From positions 186,001 through 250,000 of the forward strand of contig DASYQS010000038.1 in the NCBI GenBank assembly GCA_036005185.1: a stretch of 64,000 bases of DNA. The letters run 5' to 3'. Source of the stretch: VBAU01 sp036005185. GTDB taxonomy: Bacteria; Bacteroidota; Bacteroidia; Chitinophagales; Chitinophagaceae. How positions within the stretch are numbered: the stretch's first letter is position 1; each line of letters begins with the position of its first letter. Made by a program: the position numbers and the translations under genes. The notes beneath the pieces were generated by a model, which worked only from the letters and a program-made list of their open reading frames with translations, did not search any database and was not told where the DNA came from. This document shows, piece by piece, positions 38,133-45,954 of this stretch.

Positions 38133-40607
38133 TTAGTTTGCACCTACACGGCTTTGCTCATCATTAGCGCTGCCATTGGATCTTTTTCTTTGATTAATTT
38201 TTCCTTTACTAAAGCGGTAAGTAAATCCAATATTAATTACGCGGCTGTCATTACGCTCTTGGAAAGCCGCATCAACATTACTGTACTTACTTTCTCCTCT
38301 GAAATGCTGGGTTTTAAAAACATCTCTTAGATTTAAACGGATGGTACCATTATTTTTCATGATTTGTTTGCTCAATCCTACCGACATCATTCCAAAAGGT
38401 TTTGCATGAATAACACCTTCAATACCTTGCGTCCTGAAGAAGCCGCTTATCTCTCCGCTAAATGTTTTTGAAAATTGAAATTGTTGTGAACCATTCAACA
38501 TTAAGGTAGTAGCATCAATGGTCACAAATTCATTATTCACGATTCCTTCAAATTTGTTATTAAATACGTTTACATAAAGATTGTTCTTCCACCATTTGGT
38601 GATAGGGTTAGAAGTGTTTACAGCAATACCAAACTGTCTCTGCTTGGCAATATTCGCCCGCTTAACAAAAGTTTCATTCGTAGCCTCATTTTGTTCTATT
38701 ACATTCTGAATTATATCTGTTGTGCGGCTGTAGTTTAAAGTTGTTGTAAGAAAACCCTTGTACGTATGGCTTAATTCAATATTATGGCTGAACTGAGGTT
38801 TGAGGTTTGGGTTACCTTTTTGAAAAGTATATCTATCTAAAAAATTAATGAATGGGTTCAAGCTTTGATAATCAGGACGGCGAATTCTTCGTCCATAGTT
38901 CAATACAAAGCTGTTGTTTTTATTTTTAGTGTATTGCAAGTAAGCTGTTGGAAAAAGCTGAGTATAATGTCTGTCAAATTTTTCACCTGTAGTTGTTTGG
39001 TTTCCCTTTGCATTGGTATTTTCAAGCCTTAATCCCACTTGTGCACCCCATTTTTTATTGATCGGTTTATTAAGGTTTACATAAGCAGCATTGATATTCT
39101 CTTCATAAATAAAATGATTGCTGCGATTAAAATCATGTACAATGGCACCATATTGAACACTATCATAGTTCGCGTCATTGTCCGTTTTTACATAGCTGCT
39201 TTTTAAGCCCGCCTCAAACCTTGCTCCTTTTTTCAACGGCTGCAGGTAATCAATTCTGCCGCTATATATTTTTATATTTTGCGGCAACAAGCCCAATAAG
39301 GTATCCGATTTGTCAGTTGAATTACCTAGCCCGTCAAAATAGGAATTGATCATGGAAGTATGATTCTTGGAATCATACGTGATATAGTCAAGGTCAGCGG
39401 TTAATTCTTTTCCAGAGGTATCTAAAAGCTGGCGGAAATTTAAATTTGTGCTGAAATTTTTCCAATCCTGTTTCCCTTCTGAAATGGCTCTCGTCTGACT
39501 ACTCGTTGATCCCTGCGTTTGAAAAATATCAGTGATATTTCGATTGATATTACTTCGATCGCTTGAAAACCCTGTGAGTACGAATCCAAATGTTGTTTTC
39601 TTGCTCGCAAAATAATCTAATCCAAGTTTGCCATTGAATGAATTGTTCTCATTCTTCATTCTTGCAATCTGATCAAAATTTGATTTTACTTCCTTAGTAT
39701 TTATATCGCGAAAATTCCTTTGAATAGTAAGAACATTATAATTCGTGTTATAGTTGTGGCTAACATTTGTGAAAACATTGACTTTGTTCACACGATAATT
39801 CAAATTCAAACCTTCATTGAATCTTGGATAAAAGCCCTGGCCATATCCGAGATTCGCTGAGCCATTATAACCAAGCTGCCTGTTCTTTTTTGTTTTAATA
39901 TTGATGATTCCAGCATTGCCAGCCGCATCATATTTAGCAGGTGGATTTGTCATGATCTCAATTTGATCAAGCTGGTTGGCATTCATACTGCGAAGCATAT
40001 TGGCAAGATCAAGGCCTCCTAGCTGCGTGGGACGTCCGTCAATCAAGATCATCACTCCTTCTTTTCCTTTCAAGCTAATGTTGCCGTCTTTATCAACAGA
40101 AATGCCGGGGGATTTTTCCAGAACTTCTAAAGCACTGCTCCCAACATTTGTGATAGATGCTTCAACATTTATTATGGTGCGGTCAATTTTTTGCTCCACC
40201 AAAGGTCTTTTTGCCGTAACCGTAACGGCACTTAAAGATTTTGTTTGCGGAATTAATTCAATGGTCTTTAAGACAACAGCATTTTTTTCCTCTGTTATTT
40301 CAAAAGCTTCCGAATATCCTTTTTGATGACCTGTGGCCGAAACTGAAACGAGGTATTTCCCCTGAGGTACCTTCTCAAATTCAAACTTTCCATTTTTATC
40401 AGCTACTGAGATTTTAGCAACTGAAGAATCCTTTGATCTTAATAAGGTAATGGTTGATGACTCAATGGTTTTCTGATTACCATCAATTACAGTTCCGCTA
40501 ACTCTAGCCTGCCCCGACGATTTACCGGATTGTGCAGTTTTTTCTTGAGCAAAACTGGTTATGGATAAGAAAATGGGGACTGTCAGCAAGGTCAATATCT
40601 TTCTCAT
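38133..40607 (-). CDS. TonB-dependent receptor-like beta-barrel protein (OMP_b-brl_3), paralogue B
   Basis: An 824-residue paralogue of the receptor at 34625, alike along its whole length. Signal peptide ~1-20, CarboxypepD_reg-like domain (~35-120), plug (~130-245, KRPLVEQKIDRTIINVE, GKEGVMILIDGRPTQL, NPPAKYDAAGNAGI) and barrel with RRIRRPDYQSLNPF; it also ends in NDEQSRVGAN. Long extracellular loops differ most between A and B, as expected if ligands differ. It is 236 bp downstream of the LytTR regulator gene, which is the best candidate for its control. Confidence 0.87.
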   Translation of the reverse strand: MRKILTLLTVPIFLSITSFAQEKTAQSGKSSGQARVSGTVIDGNQKTIESSTITLLRSKDSSVAKISVADKNGKFEFEKVPQGKYLVSVSATGHQKGYSEAFEITEEKNAVVLKTIELIPQTKSLSAVTVTAKRPLVEQKIDRTIINVEASITNVGSSALEVLEKSPGISVDKDGNISLKGKEGVMILIDGRPTQLGGLDLANMLRSMNANQLDQIEIMTNPPAKYDAAGNAGIINIKTKKNRQLGYNGSANLGYGQGFYPRFNEGLNLNYRVNKVNVFTNVSHNYNTNYNVLTIQRNFRDINTKEVKSNFDQIARMKNENNSFNGKLGLDYFASKKTTFGFVLTGFSSDRSNINRNITDIFQTQGSTSSQTRAISEGKQDWKNFSTNLNFRQLLDTSGKELTADLDYITYDSKNHTSMINSYFDGLGNSTDKSDTLLGLLPQNIKIYSGRIDYLQPLKKGARFEAGLKSSYVKTDNDANYDSVQYGAIVHDFNRSNHFIYEENINAAYVNLNKPINKKWGAQVGLRLENTNAKGNQTTTGEKFDRHYTQLFPTAYLQYTKNKNNSFVLNYGRRIRRPDYQSLNPFINFLDRYTFQKGNPNLKPQFSHNIELSHTYKGFLTTTLNYSRTTDIIQNVIEQNEATNETFVKRANIAKQRQFGIAVNTSNPITKWWKNNLYVNVFNNKFEGIVNNEFVTIDATTLMLNGSQQFQFSKTFSGEISGFFRTQGIEGVIHAKPFGMMSVGLSKQIMKNNGTIRLNLRDVFKTQHFRGESKYSNVDAAFQERNDSRVINIGFTYRFSKGKINQRKRSNGSANDEQSRVGAN

Positions 40608-40843
40608 TTCAATTGATTTATGTGTGATAGTACTTGTTTTTAAATATTACAGTTCAAACTTAGGTACTTTGCATTGCATAGAACATTGTTTTCTATTGAA
40701 CGGTAATATTTATTGATGATTGGTTGATTCATGACAATTATCTGACGCTAGGCCTTAATTCTGGTTACAGCTTTTTGAAGCTTTGTGATGAATGGTAACA
40801 AAAAGTATTGCGGTGATGACCGATTTAAGAAGGCGAACTTAGA

Positions 40844-41608
40844 TTATAGCCCAAACTCTGTGCGGAAGATATCAGAATAAGTGCGGCCCGAAGTAAGTCG
40901 GGTGGCTGCTTTATCGTCCATAATAAATAAATAGCGACCACTAAAATGGCGGTGCATTTCCCTGATCTTTTCTTTATTTATAATATAGGATCGATGAATG
41001 CGGCAAAACGGGGCTGGTAATTTTTCAGCAAGAGCTGTAAGAGATTGATCCGTCAAATATTTCTGACCGTCGATAGTATATACATAAACATATTTGTCTT
41101 CAGCTTCTAAATAGGCAATATTTTCATAACGCACAAGAATAATCCTGTCACCCGTTTTAATGGCTAGCGCAGTAGCTTTTTTAGGAGCTTGGAATTGACG
41201 GATGATCTCCTGCAATCCATTTATATTAATAGAATGATTAAGCTGGCCAAATCGTTTTAATTTTTCGATGCTCTGCTGAAGCCTTTGTTCTTTTATTGGT
41301 TTAAGAAGATAATCAATAGAAAAATTTTCAAAAGCCTTTATTGCGTATTGTTCGTAGGCTGTTGTAAAAATAATATTTGGTTTTTCCTGTAATTGTTCTA
41401 TCACTTCAAATCCTGTTAGATCGGGCATTTGAATATCAAGAAAAATAAGATCTGGCTTTAATTCTTCTATCTTCTCAATAGCTTCTTTTCCCGTAGCAGC
41501 TTCAGCAATCACTTCCACTACATCTTTATGATCCTGCAGAAGATTTTTCATCAACCTTCTGGCAGCAGGTTCATCGTCAATTACGATGGCTTTAAACAGC
41601 TGGTTCAT
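40844..41608 (-). CDS. LytTR-family response regulator
   Basis: A 254-residue regulator: receiver domain (~5-120) with acidic pocket Asp11/Asp12, phospho-acceptor Asp58 in FLDIQMP, Thr in FTTAYE and Lys in LLKPI; and LytTR DNA-binding domain (~150-250, IAYLEAEDKYVYVYT, FCRIHRSYIINKEKI). It overlaps the kinase gene by 17 bp, showing translational coupling. LytTR proteins bind promoter direct repeats; the 236-bp gap before the receptor gene is where a site should be. Confidence 0.92.
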   Translation of the reverse strand: MNQLFKAIVIDDEPAARRLMKNLLQDHKDVVEVIAEAATGKEAIEKIEELKPDLIFLDIQMPDLTGFEVIEQLQEKPNIIFTTAYEQYAIKAFENFSIDYLLKPIKEQRLQQSIEKLKRFGQLNHSININGLQEIIRQFQAPKKATALAIKTGDRIILVRYENIAYLEAEDKYVYVYTIDGQKYLTDQSLTALAEKLPAPFCRIHRSYIINKEKIREMHRHFSGRYLFIMDDKAATRLTSGRTYSDIFRTEFGL

Positions 41609-42755
41609 TTTTTATCAATTTATGAATATGAATAGAAACATTTTTTTGCGGCTGATTGCTAAAATGAATTTCATAGTCACCGGGGAATAACAAATCAAGC
41701 TTATCGTAAATACTTTTGACGCCGTAGCCGGGTATCAATTCATCAGGAAATGCCGGTCCGTTATCACTTACAGTGATCTGCAATCCCTTGCTGCCATTGT
41801 TTACCTTAATATTGATCTCCGTCATTTTACCTGTTGCTTTTAATCCATGTTTTACCGCATTTTCTACTACGGGCTGAAGTATAAATCGAGGAATGAGGTA
41901 ATGGTTTACATCATCGGCTAAAACAATAGAATAATTTAGTTGATCCTCGAATCTTATTTTTTCGATTTCCAGATATACTTCAGTCATTTCAACTTCCTCT
42001 TTAACCGTTGAATAATTATGATCGCTGTAATTAATGCTGTATCGGAAAAGATCAGCTAGCGCCACTGTCATCTTTCTTGCCTTCTTTCCGTCAGTAATAG
42101 AAAGATCAGCAATAGAATTTAAAGCGTTGTACAAAAAATGGGGATTAATCTTTGAATGAAGTGCTTCCAACTCAGCTTTTGTCTTCAGTGCCATTAGCTT
42201 GGTGACTTCTAACTCTTTTTCATTCAGCTTTCGTTTTCGATCCAATTCTACATAATTAATAGCAGTATATACTAAACCGGTACAAACTGAATTAAAGTAA
42301 GCGTACAATAAGGAAGAATGAAGTTTGGCGAAACTCATGCCATTGTCCACATAATTGACAGCGGTATAAATAAAGATCGCTGAGACAACAATGGATAGAA
42401 TGATAATAGCATGATGCTTTATGAAAGACATTCCTTTAACAGTAGGAATTCTGGCAATTAGCCAGACGATGTTATAAACAAAAACGATAATGATGACTAA
42501 CTTAAGGAGCTCTTTCAAAATAATGTTAACTGCACCTTTGGCAGAAACTTTGGCAAAAAGCTCTGGCGATTGAAGCACTAGAAAAGCAAACATAAACACT
42601 ACTGCGACTGACAACACGGAAAGATTTCTTCGCAACCATGGTATTCTAACACTTGTAAAAAGTCTTTTATAAAAAGATAGTAACAATATGGCTAGCGCCA
42701 ATAAAATTGTGGCTGATAAGATCAACAAAACCTGTACAAATGCTGAATGCGGCAT
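41592..42755 (-). CDS. LytS-like membrane sensor histidine kinase
   Basis: A 387-residue kinase. Four to five membrane helices occupy ~8-165; there is no extra sensory domain, so the membrane part is the probable sensor. The His_kinase dimerisation segment (PF06580 type) has phospho-acceptor His206 in NPHFLYNALNS, followed by the ATPase domain with an N-box (FILQPVVENAVKHG) and G-box (VSDNGPAF, GYGVKSIYDKL). It overlaps the LytTR gene and should phosphorylate that regulator. Divergent from the threonine aldolase gene by 101 bp. Confidence 0.9.
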   Translation of the reverse strand: MPHSAFVQVLLILSATILLALAILLLSFYKRLFTSVRIPWLRRNLSVLSVAVVFMFAFLVLQSPELFAKVSAKGAVNIILKELLKLVIIIVFVYNIVWLIARIPTVKGMSFIKHHAIIILSIVVSAIFIYTAVNYVDNGMSFAKLHSSLLYAYFNSVCTGLVYTAINYVELDRKRKLNEKELEVTKLMALKTKAELEALHSKINPHFLYNALNSIADLSITDGKKARKMTVALADLFRYSINYSDHNYSTVKEEVEMTEVYLEIEKIRFEDQLNYSIVLADDVNHYLIPRFILQPVVENAVKHGLKATGKMTEINIKVNNGSKGLQITVSDNGPAFPDELIPGYGVKSIYDKLDLLFPGDYEIHFSNQPQKNVSIHIHKLIKNEPAV

Positions 42756-42856
42756 AGTCGAAGGGCAAGATATAAAATCAAACAGTAAAATCGCTTGATG
42801 GTTCGCAAACAGCTCTATTTAAGGAGTGAACTGATTATATTGCAGCAAATTTTCTC

Positions 42857-43873
42857 ATGGTAATTGACTATAGATCGGATACGGTTACTAAACCTACTCA
42901 GGGAATGATGCAAGCCATGGCTACAGCTAAAGTAGGTGATGATGTTTTTGGTGAAGATCCTTCGATAAACGAATTGGAAGCTTTAACTGCAAATATGTTT
43001 GGGATGGAAACTGCGTTGTTTTGTCCTTCCGGAACAATGACGAATCAAATAGCCATTAAATGTCACACACAGCCTGGCGATGAAGTGATCTGTGATGAAA
43101 ACGCTCATGTGTATCAATATGAAGGCGGTGGAATTGCGTTTAATTCCGGAGCATCGGTAAAGCTTTTATCGGGAAATAGGGGCAGGATAACTGCGAAACA
43201 GGTTAAAGCAGTCGTTAATCCGGACGACAGCCATAGAGCCCATACAAGCTTAGTTTGTCTCGAGAATACTTCGAATCGTGGAGGAGGAAGTTGTTATGAC
43301 TTTGAGGAAATAAAGCAAATTCGGGAAGTGTGCACAGAAAATAATTTAAAATTTCATCTTGATGGTGCAAGGTTGTTTAACGCATTGGTTGAAAAAAATG
43401 AAACACCAAAACAATATGGTGAAATTTTCGATAGCATCTCCATTTGCTTAAGCAAAAGTCTCGGCTGTCCCGTAGGCAGCTTATTGATCGGTAAAAAAGA
43501 TTTTATAAAAAAAGCAAGAAGAGTAAGAAAGGTTTTTGGTGGGGGCATGAGGCAGGCAGGGTATTTGGCTGCGGCAGGAATTTATGCTTTGCAAAATCAT
43601 ATTGAGAGATTGAAAGATGATCATAAGCATGCCAAGCAAATTGCCGGCGCAATCCAGCAAAAGAATTTTGTAAAAATGATTTTGCCTGTTGAAACCAATA
43701 TCATCATTTTTGAGCTGGATGATTCAATCACGGCTCCGGCCCTGGTTCAAAAAATAAAAGAAAAAAGTATGTTAGGCTATGCCATTGCACCTAATCGTGT
43801 AAGACTGGTTATACATTTGGATATAACAAAAGAAATGGTGGCACAAACAATTGACATCATAAATAAGCTCTGA
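42857..43873 (+). CDS. Low-specificity threonine aldolase-type PLP enzyme
   Basis: A 338-residue fold-type I PLP enzyme of the beta-eliminating lyase/threonine aldolase family. It opens with YRSDTVTKPT, has CPSGTMTNQIA, ENTSNRGGG, the PLP ring-contact HLDGAR (Asp169) and the Schiff-base Lys200 in CLSKSLGCPVG. It should cleave L-threonine or L-allo-threonine to glycine and acetaldehyde in the cytoplasm; substrate stereochemistry cannot be told from sequence. The glucose-6-phosphate isomerase gene follows after 16 bp, so the pair is probably co-transcribed. Confidence 0.9.
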   Translation: MVIDYRSDTVTKPTQGMMQAMATAKVGDDVFGEDPSINELEALTANMFGMETALFCPSGTMTNQIAIKCHTQPGDEVICDENAHVYQYEGGGIAFNSGASVKLLSGNRGRITAKQVKAVVNPDDSHRAHTSLVCLENTSNRGGGSCYDFEEIKQIREVCTENNLKFHLDGARLFNALVEKNETPKQYGEIFDSISICLSKSLGCPVGSLLIGKKDFIKKARRVRKVFGGGMRQAGYLAAAGIYALQNHIERLKDDHKHAKQIAGAIQQKNFVKMILPVETNIIIFELDDSITAPALVQKIKEKSMLGYAIAPNRVRLVIHLDITKEMVAQTIDIINKL

Positions 43874-43889
43874 GCTAAATATAATTCAC

Positions 43890-45548
43890 ATGTTCCCCAA
43901 AATAAATCCCGCTGAAACCCATGCATGGTCACAATTGAGGCAGCACTACGAAGAAATGAAACATGCCAGCATGAAAAAAATGTTTCAAGAAGATGTTGAT
44001 CGATTTACAAAATTTTCGACAAGCATTGAAAATATCATTTTTGATTATTCAAAAAATATCATTACTGAAAAAACGATAGAGCTATTGCTTCAATTGGCTG
44101 AAGAATGTAAAGTAAAAGATGCAATTGAAGCCATGTATAATGGAGATAAGATCAATGAAACAGAAAACAGATCAGTATTGCATGTTGCATTAAGAAATTT
44201 TTCGAAACAGCCCGTTTATTCGGAAGGAAAAGATGTAATGCCTCAAGTGAAAAAAGTTTTGAGGCAAATGAAAAATTTTTGCGATCAGGTACATACTGGT
44301 GAATGGAGAGGCTATTCGGGAAAAAGGATAAGATACATTGTTAACATTGGAATTGGCGGAAGTGATCTGGGACCCTTAATGGTGACAGAGGCTTTGAAGC
44401 CTTATTGGGTTGAGGACATTCAAACCTATTTCGTCTCGAACGTGGATGGAACACATATTGCAGAAACTCTGAAAAAACTAAAACCTGAACGGACTCTTTT
44501 TCTGATCGCCTCGAAAACCTTTACTACGCAGGAAACAATGACCAATGCTTATACGGCAAGGGAATGGTTCTTGAAAAAAGCAAAAGATGAAAAACATATT
44601 GCCAAACATTTTGCGGCTCTTTCAACAAATGAAAAAGAAGTAGTAAAATTTGGAATTGACAAAAAGAACATGTTTGAGTTTTGGGATTGGGTTGGTGGAC
44701 GCTATTCACTTTGGAGCGCAATTGGTTTATCGATTGCCCTTACAATCGGGTACAAAAATTTTGAACAGTTACTGAAAGGCGGGCATGAAACAGATAAATA
44801 TTTCAGAATAACTCCGTTTAAAAAGAATATTCCCGTGGTTATGGCGTTGGTCGGACTTTGGTACACCAATTTTTTCGGATCGCAAACAGAAGCCATTCTT
44901 CCATATGATCAATACATGCATAGGTTTGCCGCTTATTTTCAGCAAGGCAATATGGAAAGCAATGGAAAAAGTGTGAGCCGCAAGGGTGAGCTTGTTGAAT
45001 ATGCAACGGGCCCAATTATTTGGGGAGAGCCTGGTACAAATGGGCAACATGCATTTTACCAGCTTATTCATCAGGGAACTGTTTTAATTCCTTGCGATTT
45101 TATAGCCCCCGCTCAAACTCATAATCCGATTGGCGATCATCATCAAAAATTGCTCTCGAATTTTTTTGCACAAACCGAAGCATTGATGAATGGCAAAACC
45201 GACGAAGAAGCCCAAAAGGAGCTGGAAAAGGCTGGTTTAAATGCTGAGGAGATTGCAAAGCTTTTGCCTTTTAAAATATTTGCAGGGAACAAACCCACTA
45301 ATTCCATTCTTATAAAAAAGATCACTCCATTTACTTTAGGTAAATTGATTGCCTTGTACGAGCATAAAATTTTTGTTCAGGGTATTATCTGGAATATTTT
45401 CAGCTTTGATCAATGGGGGGTTGAATTAGGAAAACAATTGGCCAATAAAATTTTACCTGAACTAAAGGGAGATGAAAAGGTAGAAGGTCATGATAGCTCA
45501 ACAAATGGATTAATTAATCTTTATAAGCAAATGAGAAAATTGAAGTAA
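43890..45548 (+). CDS. pgi: Glucose-6-phosphate isomerase
   Basis: A 552-residue enzyme, the length of the large (E. coli/eukaryote-like) GPI class. Both family signatures are present: NIGIGGSDLGP with the phosphate-binding SKTFTTQETMTNA, DWVGGRYSLWSAIGL, and GKSVSRKG... ending in the catalytic-base region GEPGTNGQHAFYQ. It interconverts glucose-6-phosphate and fructose-6-phosphate in the cytoplasm. Located 16 bp after the threonine aldolase gene. Confident assignment. Confidence 0.96.
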   Translation: MFPKINPAETHAWSQLRQHYEEMKHASMKKMFQEDVDRFTKFSTSIENIIFDYSKNIITEKTIELLLQLAEECKVKDAIEAMYNGDKINETENRSVLHVALRNFSKQPVYSEGKDVMPQVKKVLRQMKNFCDQVHTGEWRGYSGKRIRYIVNIGIGGSDLGPLMVTEALKPYWVEDIQTYFVSNVDGTHIAETLKKLKPERTLFLIASKTFTTQETMTNAYTAREWFLKKAKDEKHIAKHFAALSTNEKEVVKFGIDKKNMFEFWDWVGGRYSLWSAIGLSIALTIGYKNFEQLLKGGHETDKYFRITPFKKNIPVVMALVGLWYTNFFGSQTEAILPYDQYMHRFAAYFQQGNMESNGKSVSRKGELVEYATGPIIWGEPGTNGQHAFYQLIHQGTVLIPCDFIAPAQTHNPIGDHHQKLLSNFFAQTEALMNGKTDEEAQKELEKAGLNAEEIAKLLPFKIFAGNKPTNSILIKKITPFTLGKLIALYEHKIFVQGIIWNIFSFDQWGVELGKQLANKILPELKGDEKVEGHDSSTNGLINLYKQMRKLK

Positions 45549-45575
45549 ATTCATCAAGCCATTGAAACATTGCTT

Positions 45576-45937
45576 ATGAAACAGTTAATTGTTTCGATTT
45601 TGTTTTCCGTATTTGTTTTAAAATTATCTGTTCAGCAGCCGAAAATTGGAATTGACCCGAAAGTAAATTTAAATATCGTTCACTTGTTATCCCAAGCGAC
45701 TCAATAAGTAAATTAATTGCAAAAACAAATTACTCCTCATCGTTTCCATTTCCACAAGCACAATTCTCTCATACATTAAAAAACGGTGATAAAGTTTATT
45801 TGCTATTCCAAGATCACATGCCATGCGTGGTAACTAATATGATTCAATACAATTATAATATGCCTGTTCAAAAGGGAAAAATAACCGGAACTATTCCAAA
45901 TGCTTCACCACCTCAGGAAATTATTCCTAAAAAATAA
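45576..45937 (+). pseudogene. Small secreted protein gene interrupted by one-base frameshift
   Basis: An ATG at 45576 begins a signal peptide-like segment (MKQLIVSILFSVFVLKLSVQ) and then PKIGID before the frame soon stops at 'ATQ*'. Another frame then stays open from about 45657 to the TAA at 45935: YRSLVIPSDSISKLIAK ... NGDKVYLLFQDHMPCVVTN ... PQEIIPKK. One extra C in the CCC run at 45656-45658 would join both parts into a ~120-residue secreted protein. I do not recognise the family. Either a real inactivating deletion or a sequencing error; it starts 27 bp after pgi. Confidence 0.6.
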
Positions 45938-45954
45938 TAAAGGAAATAAAATAT

